A stretch of 64,000 bases of DNA from Azadirachta indica (GCA_022749755.1 CM040443.1:13903744-13967743); one strand, 5' to 3'; positions 1 through 19,669 are shown, counted from the stretch's first letter. The notes: a model not told the origin generated them from the letters alone. Numbers and translations: made by a program.

Positions 1-1935
<1,935 letters not shown>

Positions 1936-2424
1936 TTTGCATTATGATGTGCTCTGATATTATAGTTATTTTGTAGAAAGATTTGTCTTCAATGTCATGG
2001 ATGATGTTGATTCAAACTTAGCTTACATATAGCTTTAACAAAGAAATGCTTCTACGTTATAACTGATGTTTGTTTGATTTGAATTGGTCTATAATCGTTT
2101 CAGCCAGTTCGTAGTATGTGGTTCCTTGTTGGTAAGCAATGACGACAATGAGCAAGCAATATATATGACCTAAAATTAGGAAAAAAAACAAACGGAAATA
2201 AAAGAAAAAAATTGATAGATAGGTGTTTACCAATAAAGCATGTGTGTGGGTGGTTTTTATTAGCTCATTCCTTAGAGAGTTTGAAAGCAGAATATATTGC
2301 AATTATTTGGTAATCAATGCAATCAACTAGAAGCTTTATATGAATATGAATATTGGCAACATGCTAGTAGCTTATCCTTGTGGCGAATGGGAGACAGAAA
2401 GAAAAGCCTCACATGAAAAGAGAG

Positions 2425-2560
2425 AGTTTGTCTGCATAGCCAAAGATGACTGCCTGAAACCCAAACAAAAGGTTTGTAATTGCAGAGTTTAGACCCAAAA
2501 TGACTGAAAACTTCTTACAAACTGGTTCAGGCAAGTCATCCTTGGCTATCAAACGAAACT
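2425..2560 (-). ncRNA. MIR169: MIR169 microRNA precursor
   Basis: On the minus strand the 5' arm (2528-2548) matches the mature miR169h-n type exactly, with core AGCCAAGGATGACTTGCC preceded by T and ending TG. The 3' arm (2437-2456) carries the complementary star sequence, core GGCAGTCATCTTTGGCTA. The two arms and about 12 further bases of lower stem pair with few mismatches and enclose a loop of roughly 70 nt, giving a precursor of about 136 nt; the mature strand on the 5' arm is as expected for this family. miR169 guides cleavage of NF-YA transcription-factor mRNAs and acts in drought, nitrogen and flowering responses (family knowledge). A TATA-like motif lies about 250 bp upstream. The position inside a tandemly duplicated unit fits the known clustering of MIR169 genes. 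Confidence 0.9.
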
Positions 2561-2810
2561 CCAATCTTCATGTAAGACTCTTTTTCTCAAAATTAAGCCC
2601 AAATGGGATGCATCCAAATATATATATATATACAGAGTAATAGTGTGTCTAGGCAGTGGTATGTGATGAAGAAGAGAAATCCTAGCATGAGTGATAAGAG
2701 CCTCTAAACTTAGCCAAGCTATGACTGCCAAGACTCTTTATCTTCATGTTAGGCTACTCTTCTGTAATATGCATACCTTGATAAGATGCCAATGCTGGGT
2801 TACAAAATGT

Positions 2811-2823
2811 CTATATTTATAGC
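2811..2823 (-). promoter_or_regulatory. Putative TATA box of the MIR169 transcript
   Basis: The minus strand reads GCTATAAATATAG, a near-consensus plant TATA box. A start about 30 bp downstream (near 2780) would put the hairpin some 220 nt into the primary transcript, a usual distance for plant MIR genes. This is inferred from motif and spacing only. Confidence 0.5.
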
Positions 2824-4240
2824 TGATAAAAAGCATACATACAGATCGGGTGCAGATCGGAAAATTATTGTGTTGACATCTATTTACCTTATTTATTGCA
2901 CTTTTTCCTTATATCACTAAGCTTACCAAACTGGAATTTATGTTCTTTAATTGAGACTTCCAGAAACCCAAGTATATATATGCGATACATTTGCTTCATA
3001 TCCTTAAAATAAAGTTATCATAATTTACACAGTAGGAAAGTGCATGTAAGTCCTCAATTGAGCATATCTCAGCTGGCTTATTTGCCAAGCGATTTCCAGT
3101 TAATCATATATATTATCAAATCTGCAATTTTAGTGTGACAGTCAAGATTTTGTCTGTTATAGGTGTCATTTGTACAACTTCGTAAGTAATGAAACTCTGC
3201 TTCACTAAACATAAGGATGCTGTTGATTCCTTCAACATAGTAAAGCTTATGCTTCTCGTCTATGACCAGAGCATCAAAATATAGGCTTTCAATATTGGTA
3301 ATTATGAGAAGTTTGTCACATATACATTATAGTTTATGAAAAGCACTCTTTATATATCCCATAATACTAGAAATTCTAATTTCTATACAAACCCCATCTG
3401 TAGTAAGCAATGATGTGGTATTGTCATGTGTCTCACATTATTTATTTATGTTTCCTTCCATTCAAATTGTGAGATGTGTAACAATAATATAATATTGTAC
3501 AAGAGGGAGGCAGAAACTTGATTAGTTTTTTCTTCTCAGTCCTATAGGCTTAAAGTTGTAGCATGCTTTGATTGCAACTTTGTTTCGATTGATTCTGGAC
3601 ACTTGTGTTTCTTTGCTTTTAGAGAATTGCTATGCATTTGGAGTTTCTGTTAAGGCATTGTTATTGTGGAATTGTAGCAATTTGGCAGGTTCTTTGGTTA
3701 TTTGGTTGGAAAATATATATATATATATATATTGTATGTATGAGGAAGCTACACAGAAAGAAACTGATTTTAATGCAATAAGGCTCCATTCAGGGCATCG
3801 ATTTCAAACGTGTTCAAGGATGTAACATTTGTTTTTATATTGGAAAATTGGGAAGCTGTTGCTTCTTCTCAGTAAATTATATGCTGTGTTTCCCGTTTTG
3901 CTGTGATGGTTCTGCAAATCAAGTTGTGATTTTTTTCTTTGCCTTCCCTTTTGTTGGATTGAACTTTGCAGGCTAATTACTTAGCATCATTAAATCATAA
4001 GTAGACTTGCATTTGCTTGTGAGAGAGCCTTTCTTCAGACCTAGGATGTTTATTGAACACTAATTTCATTATCAAAAATGATTCTCCTTTTCTCGTGTAG
4101 ATTTTTTTTTTTTTTGGGTAAAAGGGTAGAACTAAATTTTGTTTTCTAGCAATGAATTTTAGGTATGCATTATAAAAAGGTGAAAAAAGTCGAACTGGAA
4201 AATTATACAATAATATATTCTATATATATATATATATATA

Positions 4241-4273
4241 TGTTCCCAATTAATATTTTATTAATTGGGAACA
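4241..4273. repeat. Perfect inverted repeat around the SCPL poly(A) signal
   Basis: Two perfect 14-bp arms (TGTTCCCAATTAAT and its complement) separated by 5 bp lie 26-58 bp beyond the SCPL stop on the minus strand. The minus strand reads AATAAA at 4257-4262, in the loop and one arm, so the RNA could fold with the polyadenylation signal in the hairpin. The duplicate at about 1267-1297 has the same structure with one base missing in one arm. Confidence 0.6.
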
Positions 4274-4298
4274 AACAAATTGAAACAAAATAAATGCG

Positions 4299-9807
<5,509 letters not shown>

Positions 9808-10216
9808 TAATCCAATACCCCCAATTCTGTTTTCCTGTGTCATATGATTGGTATATATGATATATATACAGATATAGAGAGAGAGATCAATATGTGGTTT
9901 AGATAATGACAGATTCAAAGAGTACAGATAAGAATCATGTGTTACATTGCTGTTTGTATCTTTTCTTTTCAAGAAATTATTTAATAAAATAAAAGGAATT
10001 GGTTTCCACTTCTTATTATTCTCTATTTTTGGAAGTTTGCGAGTATATGTATATACACATAGGCATGAATAGTGATATTTGTTGCTTTAATTGAAATTCG
10101 TCTTCTCATATATAGATCCTAAATATGTGGGGGTTACTGAAATTGGTCAATTGCTTTGCTTTCAAACTGTTGAAGTTGAAAGTTGGAAACCAGGTAACAA
10201 CTACTACTACTAATAA
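9808..10216. other. 5' leader and upstream region of the SCPL gene
   Basis: Contains the likely 5' UTR with a GA-rich stretch near 9873-9886 and, on the minus strand, a weak TATATACATA motif near 10045. No coding sequence is supported. The promoter can be no longer than about 250-400 bp before the transposon block that begins near 10217. Confidence 0.4.
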
Positions 10217-10899
10217 GGGAATTAACACATACTGCCCCCTATAGTTTGAGAAAGTTACATTTAGACAACAAGTTTAAAACAATTTACAAATACCTCCTCT
10301 AAACAGTTAGTTGACCATGTAACTTTTGGAAAAAGACTAAAATGTCTCAATCATTCCTTTTACAGTATGAAAATAAATAAGGATATAATTATCTTTGTTG
10401 GACATGTTTTTATATGTGTAATGCGGGTTCTGTATAATTACAAAAAGAAACTTGACATTTTGTTTGTTACTGAATACTATATATTAGTCACCTTATATTT
10501 CATATGACAATAAAATAATAGTCACTTCTAAGTAGCAAAATGATCATCTCAAAAGATTTTGATATCAAAATTATAGATGTCGAAAATATATACATTTCTG
10601 TGATTGAGTATAGTGTTTCAAATTTGCGTAGAAATGTCACTGAAGTTATAAAAAAATTTAACTAGTTATTAAAAAAATAATGTGCAACACTATTATTTCA
10701 TCGTAAAATGTGTTTGATTGCTAAAAAGTTTATTTTGTGATACTTTTTTGTTGCAAAGAATAGGTTGTATAGGCCCTAATTACTTTTAGTAATTACATTT
10801 ATATTATTTTTTGCAACTAATTATAATATATTAAAAGATTACTAGTGACGATTTTTTATGATTGTTAGAATTTTTCTTTAATGACTTCAAATTTTAGTC

Positions 10900-11460
10900 A
10901 ACGTAAGTCACATATAATGACCAAATAGTTTGGAAGTTAAAAGTGTTTTTATTAACTAAGTATTTTATAAGTTAGAAGTATTTTTCCATGACAAAATATT
11001 TTAAAAATTAAAAGTATTTTTAGTGACTAAATCTTTAGTTAAAAGTATTTTTTAGTGACCAAATATCTTTGAAGTTAAAAGTGATTTTTTTTTATCAAAT
11101 ATTTTGGAAGTTAAAAAGTGTTTTTTAGTTACAAAATATTTTGGAAGTTAAGAGAATTTTTTAGTGATCAAATATTTTAAAAATTACAAGTGCTTTTTAG
11201 CGACTAAATATTTTTTAAGTTAAAAACATGTTTTAGTGATCAAATATTTTAGAAGTACTTTTAACATCCAAATATTTTAGAAATTAGAAGTGTTTTTTAA
11301 TGGCGAAATATTTTGGAAGTTAGAGATATGTTTTAGTAACCAAATATTCTGAAAGTTAAAAGTGTCTTTTAATGACCAAATATTTTAAAAGTCAAAAATA
11401 TTTTTTAATAACCAAATGCTTTAAAAATTAGATATATTTTTTAGTGACAAAATTGATTTG
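10900..11460. repeat. Subterminal tandem array, about 40-45 bp unit
   Basis: A dozen or more diverged copies of a unit resembling AAATATTTTGGAAGTTAAAA followed by GTGTTTTTTAGTGACC. The same array, with fewer units, is at about 17325-17610 in copy B. Directly repeated subterminal motifs of this sort are characteristic transposase-binding regions of CACTA elements. Confidence 0.75.
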
Positions 11461-11721
11461 TAGCAAATTTTAATTAAAATTGTCCCACGATAACTTTTAG
11501 GACCCTTTTCTTTATCTTATTATTGTACCAAAAACATTTATAATCATAAAAGTAAAATAATTAGTTACAATAAATTATATCGGCTCTCCATCTATATAAG
11601 CGCTATTAAAATAATTAGTCGTAATAAGTTACATCAGCACTCCATCTGTATAAGTGTTATTAAAATAAGTAATTAGTCGCAAAAAATTACATTAGTACTC
11701 CATGAATAATAAAAAACTTTT

Positions 11722-11824
11722 CTACTAACGCCCAATTCCTCAAAACTCTGGTTACGCCATCTGTAGAACTACAAAATAAAGTGCTTCCATCAACACTCCA
11801 GCTCAAGCTTGTGCGGTAAATGTT
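11722..11824 (-). pseudogene. Captured last exon of a RACK1 (G-protein beta-like WD40) gene, copy A
   Basis: The minus strand has an acceptor (TTGATTTTGCAG) then a frame reading IYRTSLSWSVDGSTLF and TDGVTRV, which aligns with the final WD40 blade of plant RACK1 (consensus recalled: [16 protein letters not shown] ... TDGVIRV, then WGIGRY). About 19 of 26 residues agree. Downstream, a one-base insertion breaks the frame; ignoring it the bases still parallel the GIGRY-stop end, with TGG mutated to TGA. Only this exon and part of an intron are present, inside the transposon, so it is a transduplicated gene fragment. RACK1 is a ribosome-associated signalling scaffold; this fragment cannot make it. 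Confidence 0.8.
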
Positions 11825-12639
11825 CTGCAAAATCAAATGCAAATACAAACAACATTAGTTCAAATAATATAAATCATCTTTCACAAATTCAATGTTGCAC
11901 TTGGTCTAAATAAATCACTTCTCAAACAACATTTCCAGTATATTACATCAAGCACACAACACTCTGGAAGTAGAAACATATTGAAGTATGCATGTAAAAT
12001 TCAAAAATAAAATGTTATATGCAAAAGGTGTTCAACTCCATTATTTTCCTCAAATAATTCTAACACGATCAATCTTTAAACAAACTCAAAAGTAATGTTT
12101 GACACAAATATCCCCATAATATTTACATTCTTAACATGTCATAAGCAAAAGATGGCCATTTAACATGGTTGATTTACTAGATCCCTTGCTATGTATCAAA
12201 ATAAAATGTGGAGGATAAAATAATATTAAAATAAAAGAAAACAAGTTGAAATTACTATTTACAAAATAATCAACTGTCTCAAAATGTCTCACTTTCAAAT
12301 TTCAACTATGAAAGAGAACCAACATAGATGATATAACATACCACTTCAAAGAGCAATACAGCGAACAATAAGGTTAATTGTTTTTAAAAAAAAAATAGGC
12401 AATAGAAAGTTTAGTAAATAAACAATATATTAGCCAAGAGAATTACAAAGCAAGCAAGACGAAGTCAAGAGTGGATTTGAGTTCCGTAGGAGATGACATT
12501 GCTGCTATAATATTTGCAAATCATAAAGTAAATCAAATAATGCCACATATCATTATGAGCAAATTATGATCGTATCACAGAACGCAAACATTTTTATACT
12601 TTTTAATAAGAATCAAAGAACATATATTTTATTGCTAAA

Positions 12640-13510
12640 TAAATATAATTGGTCATAATAGAACATAAATAAAAACCAAATTACTTGTGATGATTTCAAA
12701 TATTTATCATGATAAATAATATATATTGTGACCTAATTAACAAATTTAGCAAAAAAGAGGTACTATATTGTGACTAATATTATAATAATGAAATATAACA
12801 GGAATAAAGAAAAACTAATTCGTTGCAAAATAATAAATATAACTAGATACAATAAAAACCAAATTATTTGTGACTATTATAAATATCTGTCACGATAAAT
12901 AATATGTTGTGATCAAATTAGCAAACGTAACAAAAAAAATTGTATTATATTGTAACTGATATTATAATAGTCACAAATAATAGGAGTCAAAGACCAAGTA
13001 TTTCGTTGTTAAACATAAATTGATGGTCACAATAAAATATATCAACAAAAACCAAATTATTTGTGATGATTGAAAATATCTATTACAATAAATAATATAT
13101 TGTGACAAAATTAGCAATCATAATATAAAATATGTACTATATTTGACTAATATTGTAATATTCACAAATAATATGAATTAATGACCAAACAATTCGTTAT
13201 GAAATAAATATAATTAGTCACAATAAGATACATAAATAAAAACCAAATTATTTATGACGGTTATAAATATTTGTCACAATAAATTATATATTGTGACCAA
13301 ATTAGCAAAGTAGCATACCAGATGTATTATATTGTGGTACTAATATCATAATAGTCACAAAATAATAGGAATAAAAGATAAAGTATTTTATTGCTAATCA
13401 AAAAGCTACAGTCACAATAAAACGTATAAATAAAAACCAAATTATTTGTGACAATTATAAATAGTCGTCTCAACATATAATATATTGTGACCAAATTAAC
13501 AAATATAGTT
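12640..13510. repeat. Subterminal tandem array, about 190-bp unit
   Basis: Four to five diverged units, each marked by ACCAAATTATTTGTGA (near 12675, 12850, 13050, 13240, 13436) and ATATTGTGACCAAATTAGCA. Copy B carries only about three such units (18790-19270). The unit contains TTGTGAC and GTCACAA in both orientations, so single-stranded forms could fold. Confidence 0.75.
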
Positions 13511-13954
13511 AAAAGTACTGTCCTCAGAAGTTAATTTTCTTGTCAGTACGTTGTTTGAGTTTTACTGATTAATATAATATAATATTTATCTATTGTATAG
13601 TGAAATAATATAATAATTATATTTAAAAAATTATAAAAAAATTTATTACCCAATTGATAAATATTATATTATTTTAGATGAAAAATAAAAAATAAAAAGT
13701 GTGGATTTTGAAAATTGTCAAAAGTGTGGATGAATTGATGCTATTAAATGCCATTATTTAATTTTAGATTTCAATTATTGACTTGCACAAAATTAAATGA
13801 TTAAACTTATGATTAAACTTGTGAGATTGTCCGAAAATGCCCTTGATCATAATATTTCTCCAACAGTTCAAGGGGAGGTATGTGTATGGTTTCTCCAACC
13901 TTGCCAGCTAAGAATGAAGTTCCTAAACTTCAGGGGAGGTATGTGTTAATTCTT

Positions 13955-15480
13955 CATACTAATCATACTATTTAGTGCCAATATTATATAAATTAATTGG
14001 TTGCTGCAATTGTCAATTTGTGATCTCTCTTTTCCTAGAAACTATATATTATTTCACGGACCGCTAAGCCGACCATCATCAATTTGTGATCTTCTCTTTG
14101 TTGGAAGTAAATATTTGCCTGCTCATTGCAATTGCGATTCATCAAAACCTCTACAACATCAATTTGGGATTAGTTTATATATATATATATATATTATTAT
14201 ATTCATAATAATGATATATAGTGTCAATTTTAAAAAGTTTTGGAGTTAAATATTAATAATTATTATTTAGGAGTTGTGATTTGTGATGTCGTATCATGTT
14301 TGCACCATGTTAAAACTAGATGCTATTTAAAATTTTAATTGATATAAATGTGATCCAATTTAATTGAATTCATGGAGTCAAAAGTTTAAATATGAATATA
14401 ACTTATTTACTAAGGGAACAAATAAGGCTGAAATCTGCATATAATTATTAAGATATTTAAGAAACATTTGTTTTTTAACTTATGTCTGAATATTTAATAA
14501 AAAGATTTGAATATAATTAACTAAAAAATTTTTACGAGCAAATATTTGAATAATTTAATATTTTTATTTTTTAAAAATATTTCTATTTTATTAAATTATT
14601 TACTAACAAAATTAAAACTCTAATTAACTCTTTTTAACATATTTCTTCTCCATTATGGATCCTCTCTATTTGTTTTCTTAATCCTACTTATTTTTTACTT
14701 TCATTATTGCAATAAATTTGTATATTCACATAATTATAATTATATTATAATATGATTTATTATTTTTAGTTAATTTTATTTATTTTTATATCATCGATTA
14801 GAAATTATTTTTTTAAAAAAAATATATTAGGCAAATAAATAATATACATATTAATATAATTTATTAATTTTTTTTTATTTATTATTGTACTAATATAATC
14901 AAAATTACTTAAATATAAGTATATTATTTAAAATAGTATATTTGTCAAAATATTAATTTTTAGCCTTTTTATTTTGTCAAAATAAATAACTTAATAGTTA
15001 TTTTTAAATATTTTAAAATAAAAAATAAATATATCATTCAAATTCAGATTTCAGTTAAATTCAAATTTTATTCATGTTCAGAGTTTAGATAAAAATAAAT
15101 AGATAAATAAATGCTACCTAAGTTTATTAAGTCATATTGACCTTGAAGAATTTTATCAAATGCAAAGATATTGTATTATTCATCCTTTGTGTAAATATTT
15201 TGGTAAATCTATATTTATAGAAAAAACTGAAATACTCAAAAGGACAATAATACAAAATATATAAATACAAAATTTAGTTTTCATAACTTATAAATCTTAT
15301 TTATGATAGAATATTATATTAATTTATATCATGATTCTTATTTTACAAGTTAACTAATGAATATTGACAAAGATCTTCATTTATATTTAAAAGGAATATC
15401 ATGATTTTCATAATCTTAATGTGATTATTGTAATCTTCCCTTGAGCTGGCGAGTAAGCTTTTGTGTATAATAAACTACTT
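13955..15480. repeat. Duplicated flank A (homologous to 19670-20430)
   Basis: The sequence after copy A matches that after copy B (ATCAATTTGTGATCTTCTCT, then TTTTATCAAATGCA and beyond), so flank and transposon were duplicated together. No protein gene is recognised; the shared frame around 19957-20193 has no family signature. Flank A carries about 705 bp (14410-15116) that B lacks. Confidence 0.65.
14410..15116. mobile_element. Insertion of about 705 bp present only in flank A
   Basis: Flank B reads straight from TATTTACTAAG into a segment ending AGTCATATTGAC, whereas flank A has about 705 bp of very AT-rich sequence between them, with CTAAG-like bases at both edges that may be a short target duplication. 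Clear terminal inverted repeats were not found, so deletion from B is an alternative. Confidence 0.4.
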
Positions 15481-17324
15481 GAAATATACCAAATCTCTCT
15501 TAGAAATGAAAACAATCTAATTATTTTTGTATTAAGAAAATTTTAGCTAGAAAGTCATTCTTATCATTTTTTTTAAATCAAAGAAATCTTTTGAATTATG
15601 GTTGGTAAGTGCTCCTATACTCTGTTATTAAGAAAATCTTCTAACTTATTGTCATTTAAGGCAAATTTTTAAATTTTTATTTCCTTCTAGATAAGTTCTC
15701 TTACAATCAAATCTCATCAATTTTTTTACTCCCTACTTAATTCTACATTGTCTTTCTTCACTTGAATTAGAGTGAAGATTCTCTGAAACTCAATACTAGG
15801 AAAAAGAGAGAAACTTTGATGTAACACCTCTCTTTTCTAAAATACTAAATGATCAAAATGCAATTTTATTTTATTCAAAGGTAAAATAGTAACTTTTATT
15901 TACTCAAGGATGTAAATATAATTAATCAATAAATGGCTTTGCCGACTAATAGTGGCTGGAAATAAATTGTTGTTGGTCCGATCTAAGAGATTTGAGGATG
16001 AAGAGTATGATGGTAGTGGTGGTGTTGTGTTATACACGACGAGAAGTGGCCTTTTGTTTGCTATTTTTAAAAAATAATTTGTAATCTAGTAGTATAGTAT
16101 ATTAATTAAAATATTTGTGCAATGAAAACACTAAAAATATTTAAATGTGAGATTTGGTTTTCATAACTAACATGGAGCTGACTTATTGTAAAATATGATT
16201 TTTCATTCATTTAATTCTTGCCTTAAAAGTCAAGTAACTGAATATTCATTGATAATATTTTGATTTTTTGTCATCCTACGTAAACTAGTGAAAAAGCTTT
16301 GTGTACTCACAATTTATTATTAAATGTTGTGAATCTTTATAAAGAAGAAAATAATCCTATCATTTTTATATCAAAGAAATCTTTTAACTTTGAAATTTTA
16401 GCTACTACAAGTAAAACTTTTAACTTTGAAATTTTAGCTACTATAATTTATTCCTAAATTTTTGTCAAGGACCATATCCAATGAATGTTTCTATCATCCT
16501 TGTCAAAAAAAAAAAATCTTCTAATTTTATATGTTATGTTATTTTGAGGGCAACCTTTCAAAGTTTTGTTTCCTCCTCAGTTCTCATACAATCAAATTCC
16601 ATCTGTTGTTTTTTTTTTTTTAACCACACAACTTTTTTTATCAGCTAAACCAAACTAAGCACCCTTTAATGGTAATTTGTTACATTGTATTTCTCAGCAG
16701 GATTGGTTAAAATTAACTTTATCATGTGTTTGATACAAAATAAGAAATCCGCACACTTAATGACCCTATGGGTTTTTCTGGGATTACAATGGGTAACTAT
16801 TCTAAAGCAACATTTCAAATTTTTATTTCCTTCTCCATTCTCCTACAATCAAATCTCTTTTTTTTTTTTTCCTCGTAATCCTACATTTTTTCTTTTTAAC
16901 CTAAACTGGAGTAAGAATTCCCTATAACTCAATACTAGAATGCGGATGTGAAAACTCTTGGAAATGTATGGGGTAATGGCCATTCAACATACCACGATTT
17001 AGACCAAAAATGCAATATAATGTTAATTTAATATTGTTATCAAACTGATGCAATAGTAAGGTGAGATGGCAAGCCAAACGACGACAAATAGCAAGTAGAA
17101 TAATGGCGAAACACAACACAAAACTAGCACATGAGAACAAGGAAAACAACAGTAAACGGTAGGCAAAAATAATCTAATACTAGCAAACCAATGGTGAAAC
17201 ACTAGCAAACAATAGGGTGATTTGTAGCTGAATTAAATAGCGAATAATAGTAAAACAAGGAACAAACAGCTGTGGAAACGGTAGCAAATTTTGTATGAAC
17301 AGTTAAGGCATGTAAAAACAATAG
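15481..17324. other. Degenerate repeat-derived spacer
   Basis: Contains three diverged copies of a segment with TTTTTATTTCCTTC followed by TACAATCAAATC (around 15680, 16560 and 16830), and a stretch at 15815-16010 resembling 52500-52690, next to a copia Gag relic. This suggests old copia leader or LTR debris. From 17000 to 17320 there is an imperfect repeat based on AATAGCAAAC. No gene is supported. Confidence 0.4.
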
Positions 17325-19298
17325 CAAATATTTTGGAAGTTAAAAGTGTTTTTTAGTAATCAAATATTTTGAAAGTTAAAAGTATTATTTGGTGAGTAAA
17401 TATTTTTGAAGTTAAAAATATTTTTTAGGGATCAAATATTTTAGATAGTATTTTGAAAATTAGAAGTATCTTTTAGTGTTTAAACATTTTGGAAGTTAGA
17501 GATGTCTTTTAGTGACCAAACGTTTAATGATCAAATATTTTAAAAGTTAAAAATATTTTTTAATGACTAAATATTTTGAAAATTAAAAATGTTTTTTTAG
17601 TAACGAACTTGATTTTGTAGCAAATTTTAATTAAAATTGTTCCACATTAATTGTTACCACCCTTTTCTTTATCCTATCACAACTAATATTATTATACCGC
17701 AAACATTTGTAGTCATAAGAAATAATCATTTGTAATTAAAATAATTAGTTACAATAAATTACATCAGCACTCCATCTATATAAGCATTATTAAAATAATT
17801 AGTCGCAATAAATTATATCAGCACTATATGAATAATAAAAAACTTTCCTACTAACACCCAATTCCTCAAAACTCTAATCATACCATCTTTATAACCACTA
17901 AATGAAGTGCTTCCATGAGCACTCCAGTTCAAGCTTGTGCAGTAAATGTTCTGCAAAATCAAATGCAACACAAACAGCATTAGTTCAAATAATATAAATC
18001 ATCTTTCGCAAATTCAATGTTGCTATTGGTATAAAAAATCCACTCCTCAAACAATACAGACCAATGTTTCCAGTATATTACATCAAGCTCACAACACTCT
18101 GAAAGTAGAAATATATTGAAGTATGCATATAAAATTTAAAAATAAAAGGTTACATGCGAAAGGTGTTCAACCCCATTATTTTCCTCAAATAATTCTAAAA
18201 TGATCAATCTTTAAACAAACTCAAAAGTAATGTTTGACACAAATATTCCCCTAATATTCACATTCTTAACATTTCAGATGTAATAGATGGCCATTTAACA
18301 TGGTTGATTTACTAGACCTTGCTATGTATCAAAATAAAAGTGGAGGATAAAATAATATTAAAATAAAAGAAAGCAAGTTGAAATTACTATTTACAAAATA
18401 ATCGGCTGTCTCAAATTATGTCACTTTCAAATTTCAATTACAAAAGAGAACCAACATAGATGATATAACTTACCACTTCAAAGAGCAATATATATAGTAA
18501 ACAATAAGGTTAATTGTTTTTAAAAAAAATGGGCAACAAAATGTTTAGTAAGTAAACAATATATTTGTCTGAGAATTACAAAGCAAGCAAGATGAAATCA
18601 AGAGTGGAATTGAGCTCCATAAGAGAGATGACATTGTAGCTGTAATATTTATAATTCATGAAGTAAATCAACCAATGTCACACATCTTTATGAGCGTACT
18701 AATATTGTATAGTTACAAATAATAGGAATATAATCAAAGAGCCAGTGTTTAGTTGCTAAATAAAACGTGATGGTCACAATAAAATATACAAATAAAAACT
18801 AAATTATTTGTGAGGATTGAAAATACATGTCACAATAAATAATATATTGTGACCAAATTAACAAACGTAGCAAAAAAGGTGTATTATATTGTGACTAATA
18901 TTGTAATTGTCACAAATAATAGGAATTAATGACGAAGAAATTGATTGTAAAATAAATATAATTAGTCACAATAAAATTTATACATAAATGAAATTCAAAT
19001 TATTTGTGAGAATTGTAAATATTCATCACAACAAATTTTATATTGTAACCAAATTAGTAAATACAATATAAAAGATGTATTATTATATTGACTAATATTG
19101 TAATAGTCACAAATAATATTAATCAAAGACCGAGTATTTTGTTGCTAATCAAAATGTGACTGTCAGAATAAAACCTATAAATAAAACCCAAATTATTTGT
19201 GATGATTATAAATGTTCGTCATAATAGATAATATATTGTGACCAAATTAACAAATATAATCAAAAATACCGTCCTAAAAAGTTAATTTTCTTGTAGTA
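17325..19298. mobile_element. CACTA-like non-autonomous element, copy B (left-truncated)
   Basis: A diverged duplicate of the interior of copy A: array of the 40-45 bp unit, RACK1 fragment, shared AT-rich middle, about three 190-bp units, and a right end AATTTTCTTGTAGTAC (about 19283-19298) that matches an inverted CACTACAAGAAAAT terminus better than copy A does. The left CACTA end is missing. The outer element's right end follows at about 19640-19665 (GAGGGGAGATATGTGTTAAT). Confidence 0.65.
17848..17950 (-). pseudogene. Captured last exon of a RACK1 gene, copy B
   Basis: Same 103-bp segment as in copy A, with acceptor TTGATTTTGCAG, and better preserved: [16 protein letters not shown], then [10 protein letters not shown], about 22 of 26 residues matching recalled plant RACK1. 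The extra T after the IRV codons is shared with copy A, so the frameshift predates the duplication of the element. Copy B keeps residues lost in A and vice versa, consistent with independent decay. Confidence 0.85.
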
Positions 19299-19669
19299 CA
19301 TGTATGTTGTTTGAGTTTTACTATTTAATATAATATATTATTTATTGTTGTATAGTGAAATAATATAATAATTATTTTAAAAATCATAAAAAAATTTATT
19401 ATTCAATTGATAAATGTTATATTATTTTAAATAAAAAATAAAAATTAAAAAGTGTGGATAAATTGATACTATTAAATGTCATTATTTAATTTTAGATTTC
19501 AATTATTGACTTGCACAAAATTAAATGGTTAACCTGGTAGGAATGTTCAAAAATGCCCTTCACCATAACATTTCTCTAACAGTCAACTAACGGTTCAATG
19601 GGAGGTATGAGTATATCTTTCCAAACTTGTCATTTCTTAAACTTGAGGGGAGATATGTGTTAATTCTCC

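Larger units (their letters stand above)
1936..3023. other. Start of second duplication unit, contains MIR169
   Basis: Single-copy within the window and bounded by the two duplicated blocks. It holds the MIR169 hairpin and a TATA-like element; no protein gene is supported. The small open frames around 2057-2302 and 2549-2731 on the minus strand overlap AT-rich spacer and the miRNA precursor and have no family resemblance. If the tandem model is right, its homologue lies just outside the left edge. Confidence 0.5.
10217..13954. mobile_element. Composite transposon copy A (outer inverted repeats with CACTA-like interior)
   Basis: The outer ends are inverted repeats: GAATTAACACATACTGCCCC at the left (from about 10219) and the complement of GAATTAACACATACCTCCCC at the right (to about 13953). 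Inside lies a CACTA (En/Spm)-like non-autonomous element: its right end at about 13531-13548 reads AATTTTCTTGTCAGTA, close to the inverted CACTACAAGAAAAT terminus, and it has two tandem subterminal arrays. Its exact left end was not identified (between about 10480 and 10900). No transposase is encoded. A captured RACK1 exon lies at 11722-11824. The rest (11460-12640) is AT-rich filler shared with copy B. Confidence 0.6.

Noticed and set aside
2700..2740. A second miR169-star-like sequence (minus GGCAGTCATAGCTTGGCTA)
   Set aside because: No complementary miR169-like arm was found upstream on the minus strand, so no hairpin can be proposed; at best a decayed remnant.
9808..9972. Longer N-terminus for the SCPL protein from the Met at position 9972
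   Set aside because: The added residues translate a GA/TA-rich leader and would bury the signal peptide; starts at 9807 or 9843 give a normal signal sequence.
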